Below, piece by piece: positions 47,171-55,505 of a stretch of DNA of 64,000 bases. Source of the stretch: Bacteroidia bacterium (GTDB lineage: Bacteria > Bacteroidota > Bacteroidia > B-17B0 > Aurantibacillaceae); NCBI GenBank assembly GCA_026414605.1, contig JAOAIP010000035.1, positions 1-64,000 on the forward strand, given 5' to 3'. Both the position numbers and the translations under genes were made by a program. The stretch's first letter is position 1. Every line of letters begins with the position of its first letter. The notes beneath the pieces are model-generated. The model did not search any database, was not told the origin of the DNA, and saw nothing but the letters and a program-made list of their open reading frames with translations.

Positions 47171-47602
47171 ATGGCAACAGACAAAATCTTAAACAAGACA
47201 ATCAGCATCAACGCATCAACTTCAAAAGTTTGGAACACTTTGACAACCCCCGACTTGATTAAAGAATGGTTATTCGGAACAAAAGTTATCTCTGACTGGA
47301 AAGTTGGAACTTCAATTCTCTTTACTGGCAATTGGCAAGGGACTGACTACGCAGACAAAGGGACAATCCTAAAGTTTGACATTGAAAAGGTTTTTCAATA
47401 CAATTATTGGAGTGGCTTTTCAGGTTTGCCAGACAGCCCCGAAAATTATTCAATGATAACATTTGAGTTGACATCAAAAGACAACGGAACAATGTTGACT
47501 TTAACACAAAGCAATTTTGCAACTGAAACAATGTATGAGCATTCAGACAAAAATTGGGACGCAGCACTTGACATTGTGAAGAACTTAGCAGAGAAACAAT
47601 GA
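47171..47602 (+). CDS. SRPBCC/AHSA1-type protein (cassette 2)
   Basis: 143 residues, START-like SRPBCC fold. NKTISINASTSKVWNTLTTP, the helix LIKEWLFGTKV and the C-terminal helix HSDKNWDAALDIVKNLAEKQ are typical of the AHSA1/Hsp90-activator-like group. These bind hydrophobic ligands or act in stress responses; the role here is unknown. It is the only gene of cassette 2 (47101-47801). Codon style (GAC for Asp) matches cassette 1 rather than the chromosome. Confidence 0.82.
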   Translation: MATDKILNKTISINASTSKVWNTLTTPDLIKEWLFGTKVISDWKVGTSILFTGNWQGTDYADKGTILKFDIEKVFQYNYWSGFSGLPDSPENYSMITFELTSKDNGTMLTLTQSNFATETMYEHSDKNWDAALDIVKNLAEKQ

Positions 47603-47676
47603 TAACAGGACAGCGAGCGGACAATTATGCGTTTAATCAGTGGACAATAACGGACGACAAAAAAGAACAACGAACC

Positions 47677-47807
47677 GCTAACAGCACCTACAAGAAATTG
47701 GCGGTTCAGTGGTTAAATAAACATTTGTGCTTCTATCAAAGTTTATGCTTGTTTGACACTGAATTGTTTCGAAATCGCCACCTTCGGGTAGCTGCAAAAC
47801 GTTGTGC
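47677..47807 (+). repeat. attC-like recombination site 2
   Basis: Outer boxes GCTAAC (47677-47682) and GTTGTGC (47801-47807), 131 bp. The inner arms (CTACAAGAAATTGGCGGTT on the left, CGCCACCTTCGGGTAG on the right) pair imperfectly. The left box extends to CCGCTAAC, complementary to GTTAGCGG at 47100, the opposite end of the same cassette. The inner motif GTGCTTCTAT is shared with site 1. Confidence 0.75.
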
Positions 47808-47841
47808 GTCATGCTAAAATAGACATTGCTAAAACAAAATT

Positions 47842-50064
47842 ATGACAGAAGAAAGACAACCTCTAAGTGATGACGGATTCAAATACGCCTTGAATCAAAT
47901 AAATGATGGATTCGTATTTGAGAATTTTGCTTTGCGTTTTTTGCCTTTAATTCTTGGCTATGAATTTATGCCAGTTGGTGGTGTAAAAGACAAAGGTATT
48001 GACGGACTGAATTACATTTACTCCAGAGCTGGTTTTGAAAAAAATATATTTCAATTATCGACAGAAACAAATACTGAAGGCAAAATTGAAAACTCATTGC
48101 AAAAACTGATTGACAATGAAATTCCTTTCGACTCATTTGTCTATGTAACAAATCGAGCAGTAAACAATAAAGACACAGTAATCGACAAGTTTGTAGATAA
48201 ATTCAAAAAGCCAATTAGGATATTTGACCAAGGTTGGTTTGTAACTCATGCAAATCATTCAGACGCAACAATTAATTGCTATTACACATTCATTGACAGT
48301 TATCTTCATGAGTTTAACAAGCCTGGAAAGTCTTATGTTATAAGTAACTTAGCAGGAAAATCCGAATTATTTGTATTTCTAAGGCAACAACTTGAACACC
48401 ACCGTGACGACTTAAAAATTGACGACCTTCTAGCAGACACGCTTATTTTGTTTGGACTCGAAGGAACTGACCCTGATAAGGATATTTTAAAAACAAAAGA
48501 AGAACTTATCGTAAGTATTAAAGAGTTTGTAAAATTTGACCCTCGAATATTAAGCGAAACCATTGATAGAAGACTAAAAGCACTTTCAACAAAACCACGT
48601 AGAATTAAATTTCATTCAGCTAAGCAAGGATATTGTCTGCCATACGAAACTAGGGTTGAAATTCAGAATCGAAATTTAGCAGACGCTCAACTTCTTGAAA
48701 CATTTTACGAACAGACAAGTGAAATAATAAAAAAATATCTTAAAGAAGAGTCTGTTGCTGTCAGAGACTTAACCAAACTTATAGATGAAGTAATTCATAG
48801 TATTTTTTATCAGCAAGGACTTGAATTTTCAAATTACATTCTTCATGGCAAAAGTCAGCAAGTAATTGAAAAAGATCTTCAAGATATAATTAATTCGGTC
48901 GTTGACAGTAGTTCGGTTGTTGACAAGAATAAAGAAAAGGTAAAGACAGCCATGCTTATGGCAATTAGAGATATTGTTTATAATGGAACAATTGAACAAA
49001 AAAAGTATTTCAAAAGCCTTTCAAATACTTATATGATGATGTTTTTGTTGCAATGGAATCCTCAAATTGCAACATACTTTGAAGCAATGGCTTCGAAACT
49101 TGTAATCTATGTATGCACTTCGATACTCGTTCCTGCCTTATCAGAATATTATCTAACAAATGAGAATAAAAGACATTGGAATTTGCTTAAAGGAGCAAGC
49201 CAAGCTGGTATTAGACTTTATATCAGCGATGCAATAATTGACGAATTGATGCACCATTTCTACATGCTTCGAAATAAATATGAAACATTCTTTCGGAACA
49301 ACGAACAGGTTTATTTAAACAGCGAAGCAGAGACGATGTATATAGACGAAATCATGCTTCGGGCATACTTCTATGCTAAATCACAAGGCAAAGTATTTAA
49401 CTTTGAAGATTTCTTAAGCAATTTTGTTGACCCAGATTTAAAGACCGTAAAAGACGACCTTATTTCTTACCTAAAATGCGAATTTGGTATTGTTTATTTC
49501 AATGATGAATCACTTAAAATAAAGATTTCAGAAGAAGAGCAAGTTAAATTGACCAACAGACTTATTGAAAATAAAAGTCAAAAGAAAGCGGAGACAGACT
49601 CCAAAATTATTCTTTCTATTTATAAACTCAGAGAAAAAAATAATGAAACTGCAACGTCTGGTATTTTCGGTTACAAGACATGGTGGCTATCAAAAGATTC
49701 AACAACATTCAAAGCAGTGACCGATGTTTTTGGAGACAAATATCCAGTGAGTTGTTACATACGTCCTGACTTTCTATATAACTATATAACTCTTGCTCCA
49801 AAGAAACATGAAGTTGATGAAATGTATAAAGAAGTATTCCCGAGTTTATTAGGAGTTAATTTAAGTTTCCATTTACCTTCTGAAGTAACTGACTTTGTCC
49901 AAGAAAGAATTGTTGAACATGGAACCAAACATCCTGCTCGATTGACAGCAATTCTTGCCCGACTTTCTGAAAAACTAAAATCTGACCCGAATCTAAGAAA
50001 TAGAAAATCTGTGAAATCATTTTGGGATGAAGAACAAAAACGACTTGAAGAATCTGGTATGTAA
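47842..50064 (+). CDS. Large protein with Mrr-like N-terminal domain, candidate defence protein (cassette 3)
   Basis: 740 residues, not a family I can name. The N-terminus (about 20-150) follows the Mrr-type restriction-endonuclease layout: Glu27 in FVFENFALRFLPLILGY, GGVKDKGIDG with Asp54, FQLSTE at the next strand, then FVYVTNRAV and IRIFDQGWF. The usual catalytic Lys after the Gln is replaced by Ser (QLS), so cleavage is doubtful. Around residue 410-480, LVIYVCTSILVPALSE with GIRLYISDAIIDELMHHFY looks like a PIN-type nuclease core, except that the first Asp is Cys. The rest is helical. The gene fills cassette 3 (47802-50204); its company with an Abi gene suggests phage defence. Function is inferred. 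Confidence 0.7.
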   Translation: MTEERQPLSDDGFKYALNQINDGFVFENFALRFLPLILGYEFMPVGGVKDKGIDGLNYIYSRAGFEKNIFQLSTETNTEGKIENSLQKLIDNEIPFDSFVYVTNRAVNNKDTVIDKFVDKFKKPIRIFDQGWFVTHANHSDATINCYYTFIDSYLHEFNKPGKSYVISNLAGKSELFVFLRQQLEHHRDDLKIDDLLADTLILFGLEGTDPDKDILKTKEELIVSIKEFVKFDPRILSETIDRRLKALSTKPRRIKFHSAKQGYCLPYETRVEIQNRNLADAQLLETFYEQTSEIIKKYLKEESVAVRDLTKLIDEVIHSIFYQQGLEFSNYILHGKSQQVIEKDLQDIINSVVDSSSVVDKNKEKVKTAMLMAIRDIVYNGTIEQKKYFKSLSNTYMMMFLLQWNPQIATYFEAMASKLVIYVCTSILVPALSEYYLTNENKRHWNLLKGASQAGIRLYISDAIIDELMHHFYMLRNKYETFFRNNEQVYLNSEAETMYIDEIMLRAYFYAKSQGKVFNFEDFLSNFVDPDLKTVKDDLISYLKCEFGIVYFNDESLKIKISEEEQVKLTNRLIENKSQKKAETDSKIILSIYKLREKNNETATSGIFGYKTWWLSKDSTTFKAVTDVFGDKYPVSCYIRPDFLYNYITLAPKKHEVDEMYKEVFPSLLGVNLSFHLPSEVTDFVQERIVEHGTKHPARLTAILARLSEKLKSDPNLRNRKSVKSFWDEEQKRLEESGM

Positions 50065-50076
50065 AGAAGTACGTAC

Positions 50077-50209
50077 GCACAACGGCCGTTTGGCGTCATG
50101 CGGGGTGACGTGCTTAAATTCAAGTGCAGTGCTACTATTGAGATTTAGTGGTAGGTTCACAGTTTTGTGCTCCGAAACCCGTCCGAACGCAAAGCCCGAA
50201 ACCGTTAGC
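50077..50209 (+). repeat. attC-like recombination site 3
   Basis: Outer boxes GCACAAC (50077-50083) and GTTAGC (50204-50209), 133 bp. GCACAAC is the exact complement of GTTGTGC at 47801, the left edge of the same cassette. Inner arms around TTTGGCGTCATGCGGGG and CCCGTCCGAACGCAAAG pair imperfectly. It is the last site of the array. Confidence 0.75.
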
Positions 50210-50289
50210 GGAAACCCTAAAAAAACCGACTACCTAGCTATTTTGACAATAAAAGTAACTTTTTAGAGTTGATATAGATTGATATTTTT

Positions 50290-50789
50290 TCACTATTGCC
50301 TAAAATGTTTTTTTGATACCATTGAAAAATATCAATAATAGCAACCAAAAGCGGAGATGAAAAAAAGAGGGAGAGTGTCTTTTCAAAAACTTAAAATTTA
50401 ATTCACTGATAATCAATGTTGTAATTTTTATTAACAGTTATTTTGGATAGTAGTGGAAAAAAGTATCCGTGATTTTTTAAGAGGATGATTTAGTGTAATG
50501 TTTTTCTAATAAGACGGATAGTTTATCAATATCTATTTCTTCCATTTTTTCTATTTCACTCAAAATATCAGGATTATCAATATATTCAGTAAGTTGCTTT
50601 TTAAGTTTTTTAGATTTTAATTCCACAAACTTTTCTCCTTTTTGCAAATAATATTCTTTTGCAGTAAAAAATTCTCCCATTTTCATATCTTCAAATTGAT
50701 ATTCAAAAATTTTAACGGGATAACTTATAGCCACTTTGTAAAACTTTGGTTCATCATCTGTAATGCTTATAAATTGATGCCATTTCTTT
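50290..50789 (-). repeat. 500-bp direct repeat, copy 2 (truncated)
   Basis: Starts TCACTATTGCC like copy 1 and stays very close to copy 3 (51175-51674) for about 500 bp, through a non-coding part and the 3' half of a gene. Similarity ends at CATTTCTTT (to 50789). The left end lies about 80 bp from the last attC-like site. Confidence 0.88.
50477..50789 (-). pseudogene. 5'-truncated copy of the gene at 51362-51922
   Basis: The frame from KKWHQFISITDDEPKFYKV to the C-terminal LLEKHYTKSSS matches the last ~100 residues of the downstream intact copy almost residue for residue (Val for Phe in AISYPVKI, Ile for Val in NPDILSE, Thr for Ser near the end). At 50789 homology stops abruptly and the signal peptide and N-terminal half are missing. 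An ATG in unrelated sequence at 50816-50818 could start a short product, but it lacks the export signal. Confidence 0.85.
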
Positions 50790-50911
50790 AAAAGGAGAGG
50801 AGGATGAGCACCACACATAGATATCTATTGAGTGTCACTTTTTTCTTTTTATCGTATTTTCCTTTTTCCTTATTCTTCTATTCCCGTTTTTTCCATCTTC
50901 ATCTTCATCTT

Positions 50912-51178
50912 TCAAAGATCCCCTTCATCTTCTAGATATTCTTCATACATACTTTCTTCTTCCAGTTGCTTTTCATACATAGCCGCTTCAGCTTCTAATT
51001 GCTCTTCATACATAGCTTCTTCTTCCAGTTGCTCTTCGTATATATCTGCTTCATCTCTTTCGTTTACGGCATTTTTCACATCTGCCCTTAAAAATATTTT
51101 GGGAATGTCTATACTTAAACCTACCATTAGGTTATTATTTTTTATATTTAATTCGTCCAAAGATAAATAAAAAATCAC
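50912..51178 (-). pseudogene. Remnant of a gene ending in acidic 10-11-residue repeats
   Basis: The reading frame (88 codons) starts only at a GTG inside repeat copy 3, with a stop just upstream, so the original 5' part seems to have been cut off. The readable part contains NNLMVGLSIDIPKIFLRADV, then four acidic units of the type YEEQLEEEAM (last unit YEEYLEDEGDL). No family is recognised. It may be the tail of a surface or cytoskeletal-like protein, or a chance open frame kept by the repeat. Confidence 0.45.
50941..51043. repeat. Tandem repeat, 30-33-bp units
   Basis: Units built on CTTCATACATAGC plus a CTTCTTCCAGTTGCT-like part repeat about three to four times. On the minus strand they encode the acidic YEEQLEEE units. 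Unit lengths of 30 and 33 bp keep the frame. Confidence 0.7.
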
Positions 51179-51674
51179 TATTGCCTAAAATGTTTTTTGA
51201 TACCATTGAAAAATATCAATAATAGCAACCAAAAGCGGTGATAAAAAAGTAGGGAGAGTGTCTTTTCAAAAACTCAAAATTTAATTCACTGATAATCAAT
51301 GTTATAATTTTTTATTAACAGTGATTTTGGAAAATAGTGGAAAAGAGTTGTCCGTTATTTTTTAAGAGGATGATTTAGAGTAATGTTTTTCTAATAAGAC
51401 CGATAGTTTGTCAATATCTATTTCTTCCATTTTTTCTATTTCACTCAAAACATCAGGATTATCAATATATTCAGTAAGTTGCTTTTTAAGTTTTTTAGAT
51501 TTTAATTCTACAAACTTTTCTCCTTTTTGCAAATAATATTCTTTTGCAGTAAAAAATTCTCCCATTTTCATATCTTCAAATTGATATTCAAAAATTTTAA
51601 AGGGATAACTTATAGCCACTTTGTAAAATTTGGGTTCATCATCTGTAATGCTTATAAATTGATGCCATTTCTTT
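51175..51674 (-). repeat. 500-bp direct repeat, copy 3 (with intact gene)
   Basis: Near-identical to 50290-50789 from TCACTATTGCC to CATTTCTTT. It contains the 3' flank and 3' half of the gene at 51362-51922. This is the probable source copy because the gene continues intact beyond it. Confidence 0.88.
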
Positions 51675-51922
51675 TTTTCTATATTAAAATATGAAAATGC
51701 TTTGATTTTGTCTGCTTTATAGGTTTTGGTAGAACCGTCTTTATCTCTAAACATCACTTTTGCAAACAACGATAATTCTTTTTTAGGATTGGCTTTAATT
51801 TCCCCTCTTAATGTATCTCCATTTATTGTAACAATATATCCCTCATAAAAATTTAATTGTGCCCAAAAGAATGAGGGAATGATGAAGATAGAACTTAAAT
51901 AAACCAAGAACCTCTTTTTCAT
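51362..51922 (-). CDS. Secreted protein of unknown function (intact paralog)
   Basis: 186 residues with signal peptide MKKRFLVYLSSIFIIPSFFW cut near AQ. The body has LNFYEGYIVTINGDTLRGEI and MFRDKDGSTKTYKADKIKAF, the style of Bacteroidota exported beta-sandwich proteins, then a Lys-rich helical tail (FVELKSKKLKKQLTEYIDNP). No named family. The start at 51922 was preferred to 51982 for its signal peptide. A second, truncated copy lies at 50477-50789. A Crp/Fnr-like palindrome lies 34 bp upstream. Confidence 0.78.
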   Translation of the reverse strand: MKKRFLVYLSSIFIIPSFFWAQLNFYEGYIVTINGDTLRGEIKANPKKELSLFAKVMFRDKDGSTKTYKADKIKAFSYFNIEKKKWHQFISITDDEPKFYKVAISYPFKIFEYQFEDMKMGEFFTAKEYYLQKGEKFVELKSKKLKKQLTEYIDNPDVLSEIEKMEEIDIDKLSVLLEKHYSKSSS

Positions 51923-52289
51923 TATTTTAATTTTTTTGGCAAAATAAAAGAAAAAATGATTTAAATCATATACTTTGTTCAAAAAAAATTAATATTGTTG
52001 ATAATTTTACGATGTGAATTTTACAATCGGTTTTAAATTTAAGTAAATGGAGTTTTTAACCTATTAGATTACATTTTACTACAAAGAACAAATTTTGTAA
52101 AAAGTAGGAAATTGCAAGTTTTAAAATAGAAAGAAATGTTTTTTGTGATTGAGTGATTTAAGGTGTTAATGTGGTAAATAGTTACCTTTAAATGTCCATT
52201 ATCTTTTTGTTATTAGTGGTTCAAATTTAAGATATATGAGTAATCGCAATTTATTTTTTTATCATAAATATTCTGCATATTTGCAATCT
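51923..52289. other. Intergenic stretch between divergent genes
   Basis: A+T-rich spacer of about 370 bp. Apart from the palindrome at 51956-51969 and a weak CATATTTG box before the epimerase start, I see nothing that can be supported. Confidence 0.5.
51956..51969. promoter_or_regulatory. ATGATTTAAATCAT palindrome, second Crp/Fnr-like site
   Basis: Perfect 14-bp palindrome identical to the core of the site at 3370-3383. It lies 34 bp upstream of the secreted protein start, close enough to its promoter to control it. Two identical copies in 64 kb, both in front of genes, favour a shared regulator. Confidence 0.5.
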
Positions 52290-53207
52290 ATGAAAACAGT
52301 TCTAATAACAGGGGGTAGTGGAATGCTGGGAACTTATCTCACTTCTATTCTTCAACAAAATAATTATCGGGTGCATTGGTTGAGTAGAAAAAAAGTAAAA
52401 CCGTCTCATCATCAATTAAAAGTTTTTCAATGGGATGTTGAAAAGCAATTTATTGATATATCGGCGTTTGAAAATGTAGAATATGTTATTCATTTAGCAG
52501 GTGCTGGTATTGCTGATAAACACTGGACAGAAGAGTATAAAAAAATAATTATTCAATCTCGTGTAGATGCAGCAAAACTTCTTATTAAATACATTATTGA
52601 AAATGCTTTGCCTATCAAAAAATTTATTGGTGCAAGTGCTGTTGGTATTTATGGAATGAAAATAGATGAACAAGAATATACAGAAGAAAGTCCTTATGGA
52701 AATGATTTCTTAGCCGATGTATGCAAACAATGGGAACATAGTTATTCACCCTTGATACATCAAAACTATTCTTATGCTGTTTTACGAATTGGGCTTATTT
52801 TAAGCCATACAGGGGGACTTTATAAACGATTGGTTCCCATTTTCAAATGGGGATTAGGAAGTGCATTAGGAAGTGGCAAACAATATATGCCTTGGATACA
52901 CATTGAGGACTTGTGTAGAATGCTTGTTTATTTGATAGAACATTCTGAAATTGTGGGAACTTTTAATGCTACCAGTGGCGAGTACATTACTAATTATAAC
53001 TTTAGTAAAAAATTGGCTCAATCTTTAAATGCTCCGTTTTTGTTACCAAACATACCAGAGTTTATATTGCATATTATGTTTGGGGATCAGTATAAAATGC
53101 TTACAACAGGATTAAAAATCAGTAATCAAAAAATAAAACAAAAAGGATTTCAATTCAAGTTTCAAAAATTAGAAGATGCCTTAGATGATTTAAAGACAAA
53201 GATATGA
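52290..53207 (+). CDS. TIGR01777-family NAD-dependent epimerase/dehydratase (SDR39U1-like)
   Basis: 305 residues, extended SDR fold. MKTVLITGGSGMLGTYLTSI, then HLAGAGIADKHWTEEYKK, the SASAVGIYG-like stretch IGASAVGIYGMKIDEQEY, and the C-terminal DUF1731-like end KGFQFKFQKLEDALDDL. This Bacteroidota/proteobacterial family (yfcH-like) has no settled substrate. It overlaps aroE by 4 bp (ATGA). Confidence 0.9.
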   Translation: MKTVLITGGSGMLGTYLTSILQQNNYRVHWLSRKKVKPSHHQLKVFQWDVEKQFIDISAFENVEYVIHLAGAGIADKHWTEEYKKIIIQSRVDAAKLLIKYIIENALPIKKFIGASAVGIYGMKIDEQEYTEESPYGNDFLADVCKQWEHSYSPLIHQNYSYAVLRIGLILSHTGGLYKRLVPIFKWGLGSALGSGKQYMPWIHIEDLCRMLVYLIEHSEIVGTFNATSGEYITNYNFSKKLAQSLNAPFLLPNIPEFILHIMFGDQYKMLTTGLKISNQKIKQKGFQFKFQKLEDALDDLKTKI

Positions 53208-53944
53208 ATTTAAAGTTCGGATTAATTGGAAAAAAATTATCACACTCATTTTCTCAAAGATATTTTACAGAAAAATTTAAGCAACTAAATCTTAATCATT
53301 ATTCTTACGAATTATGGGAATTAGAAGATATTAAAAACATTCGATCGTTTATTGACCAACAGGGAAATGTAAGAGGATTTAATGTAACTATTCCTTACAA
53401 AAAAGAAATTATATCTCATCTTGATAGTATCACTGATGAAGTTAAACAAATAGGTGCTTGTAATTGTGTACTCATTGAAAATAATCAATGGATCGGATAC
53501 AATACAGATTGGTGGGGCTTTTATGAAATGATTAAAGACGAATTAGAACCCCATCATACTTCGGCTATGATTTTAGGAACAGGCGGTGCTGCCAATGCTG
53601 TGGCTTATGCTTTTCAGCAATTTAAAATGCCTTATGTTTTTGTTTCTCGTAATAAATTTCATTCGCAATGCATTACTTATGATGATTTGAATAAGATGCA
53701 CTTTGAAAAGTATCCTATTATTGTAAATACTACACCATTGGGAATGTATCCGGATATTGCTTCAATGCCTGCTATTCCTATTCATTATCTTTCAAATAAA
53801 AATTTTGTTATTGATTTAATTTATAATCCTGAAAAAACTTTATTACTTCAAGAGTCAGAAAAACAAAAAGCCAAAATTTTAAATGGCTTAAAAATGCTTT
53901 ATTTACAAGCAGAAAAATCTTGGTATATTTGGCAAAAAATTTAA
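53204..53944 (+). CDS. aroE: Shikimate dehydrogenase
   Basis: 246 residues. N-terminal substrate site KLSHSFSQRYF, catalytic Lys in VTIPYKKEII, the NADP site ILGTGGAANAVAYAF and NTTPLGMYPD are all present. It reduces 3-dehydroshikimate in aromatic amino acid synthesis. The length is at the short end of the family. The start overlaps the preceding gene by 4 bp; cdd follows after 7 bp, so four genes (52290-55505) look co-transcribed. Confidence 0.95.
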   Translation: MNLKFGLIGKKLSHSFSQRYFTEKFKQLNLNHYSYELWELEDIKNIRSFIDQQGNVRGFNVTIPYKKEIISHLDSITDEVKQIGACNCVLIENNQWIGYNTDWWGFYEMIKDELEPHHTSAMILGTGGAANAVAYAFQQFKMPYVFVSRNKFHSQCITYDDLNKMHFEKYPIIVNTTPLGMYPDIASMPAIPIHYLSNKNFVIDLIYNPEKTLLLQESEKQKAKILNGLKMLYLQAEKSWYIWQKI

Positions 53945-53951
53945 TTCAAAA

Positions 53952-54428
53952 ATGATTGAAAAAGATACTATTAAAAAAACAATAGAGTTAAAAGTTTTTA
54001 CTTTTGAATCGCTTACGGATGAGTTTAAAAAATTGTGCAATGAAGCCCAAAAGGCGGCATTGAATGCTTATGCTGTATATTCACAATTTAAAGTAGGTGC
54101 AGCGGTATTATTAGAAGATAATACTATCATTACAGGGAATAATCAAGAAAATATCGCATACCCAAGTGGTCTTTGTGCAGAGCGTACAGCGTTGTTTTAT
54201 ACACATTCTCAATTTCCTAATAAAAAAATTAAAGCCATTGCTATTTATTCTCCCGATGCTACTTCTTTACTCACGCCTTGTGGGGCGTGCAGACAAGTAA
54301 TGATAGAATATGAAACCTTGCAAGAGACGCCTATTGCTACACTTTTAATACATAGTAATGATGTTTATATTCTTTCTTCAACCAAAGATTGGCTTCCTTT
54401 TGAATTCAATGAAAAGAAGTTGAAATAA
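53952..54428 (+). CDS. cdd: Cytidine deaminase
   Basis: 158 residues. The zinc site is complete: SGLCAERTALFYTHS (His/Cys-Ala-Glu type; here Cys-Ala-Glu) and TPCGACRQVMIEY. The substrate region YSQFKVGAAVLLEDNTIITG is typical of the homotetrameric enzyme. It converts cytidine to uridine in pyrimidine salvage, feeding the nucleoside phosphorylase at 39671. The N-terminal ~25 residues extend beyond the minimal enzyme. Confidence 0.94.
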   Translation: MIEKDTIKKTIELKVFTFESLTDEFKKLCNEAQKAALNAYAVYSQFKVGAAVLLEDNTIITGNNQENIAYPSGLCAERTALFYTHSQFPNKKIKAIAIYSPDATSLLTPCGACRQVMIEYETLQETPIATLLIHSNDVYILSSTKDWLPFEFNEKKLK

Positions 54429-54470
54429 AAAACATTTAAATTCTAACCAATTTCAATAAAAATTAAAAAT

Positions 54471-55505
54471 ATGTTATCTGTAACGGTTCAACAAATTGCT
54501 CAATTATTAAATGCAGAAATAGAAGGCGACGGCAATGTATCTATCAATAAAATATGTAAGATTGAAGAAGGTGTTCCACAAGGTATTTCGTTTTTAGCAA
54601 ATCCTCAATATGAGCCCTACATTTATGAAACTAAAGCATCTGCTGTAATTGTTTCAAAAGATTTTAAACCTCAAAGAGAATTAAAATACAAACCTACACT
54701 TATTCGTGTAGAACAACCCTATCAAGCATTTGCTCAATTATTGCAATTTTATCAAGAGTATATTAAACAAACTAAAAAAGGTATTGATCAACCTATATTT
54801 ATTTCTGATTCAGCAAAGTATGGCGAAGATTGTTATATTGGTGCATTTGTGTATATTGGGAAAAATGTAATTATTGGTAATCGTTGTAAAATATATCCTC
54901 ATACTTATATTGGAGACAATGTAGAAATTGGCGATGATACTGTCATTTATGCAGGTGTAAAAATTTACAATGATTGTAAAATAAAAAATCGTGTTACAAT
55001 ACACGCAGGAACGGTGATAGGAAGTGATGGCTTTGGTTTTGCTCCCAGCCAGCAAGGATATTCCAAAGTTCCACAATTGGGCAATGTTATTATTGAAGAC
55101 GATGTTGAAATAGGGGCCAATTGCACCATAGATAGAGCCACCATTGGTTCTACCATTATTCGTAAAGGTGTGAAATTGGATAATCTAATTCAAGTAGCCC
55201 ACAATGTTGAAATAGGCGAAAATACGGTCATTGCCTCACAGAGCGGTATTGCTGGATCTACAAAAATTGGCAAGAATTGTATGATTGGCGGGCAAGTAGG
55301 TATTATTGGTCATTTAAAAATTGCAGATGGTACTAAAATAGCCGCTCAATCAGGCATTGGAAATAATATAGAAGAACCCAATAGTATTGTTCAAGGTTCT
55401 CCTGCCTTTAATGTGGGGGATTACAAAAGAAGTTATGTGTTGTTCAAAAAATTACCTGAACTTTACCAAAAAATTCAAGAACTCACTAAAAAAAATAATC
55501 AATGA
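54471..55505 (+). CDS. lpxD: UDP-3-O-(3-hydroxyacyl)glucosamine N-acyltransferase
   Basis: 344 residues. The N-terminal uridine-binding domain (about 1-95; [20 protein letters not shown]) is followed by left-handed parallel-beta-helix hexapeptide repeats ([20 protein letters not shown]), the catalytic His in [15 protein letters not shown], and a C-terminal helix. It performs the third step of lipid A synthesis. The stop overlaps the next small gene by 4 bp. Confidence 0.96.
   Translation: MLSVTVQQIAQLLNAEIEGDGNVSINKICKIEEGVPQGISFLANPQYEPYIYETKASAVIVSKDFKPQRELKYKPTLIRVEQPYQAFAQLLQFYQEYIKQTKKGIDQPIFISDSAKYGEDCYIGAFVYIGKNVIIGNRCKIYPHTYIGDNVEIGDDTVIYAGVKIYNDCKIKNRVTIHAGTVIGSDGFGFAPSQQGYSKVPQLGNVIIEDDVEIGANCTIDRATIGSTIIRKGVKLDNLIQVAHNVEIGENTVIASQSGIAGSTKIGKNCMIGGQVGIIGHLKIADGTKIAAQSGIGNNIEEPNSIVQGSPAFNVGDYKRSYVLFKKLPELYQKIQELTKKNNQ

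Noticed and set aside
47599-47817. A 72-codon plus-strand open frame after the SRPBCC gene
   Set aside because: It covers attC-like site 2 almost entirely; its codons reflect the palindrome, and no family or start signal supports it.
50027-50266. A 79-codon plus-strand open frame after the cassette 3 gene
   Set aside because: It overlaps the end of the large gene and spans attC-like site 3; it is a by-product of the site.
50832-51170. A Ser-rich plus-strand open frame opposite the acidic repeats
   Set aside because: It is the antisense of the Glu-rich repeats (GAA/TTC complement) and has no independent support.
50281-51390. The dispersed repeat as an insertion sequence or MITE
   Set aside because: No terminal inverted repeats, target duplications or transposase could be seen; the copies look like segments of a duplicated gene flank.
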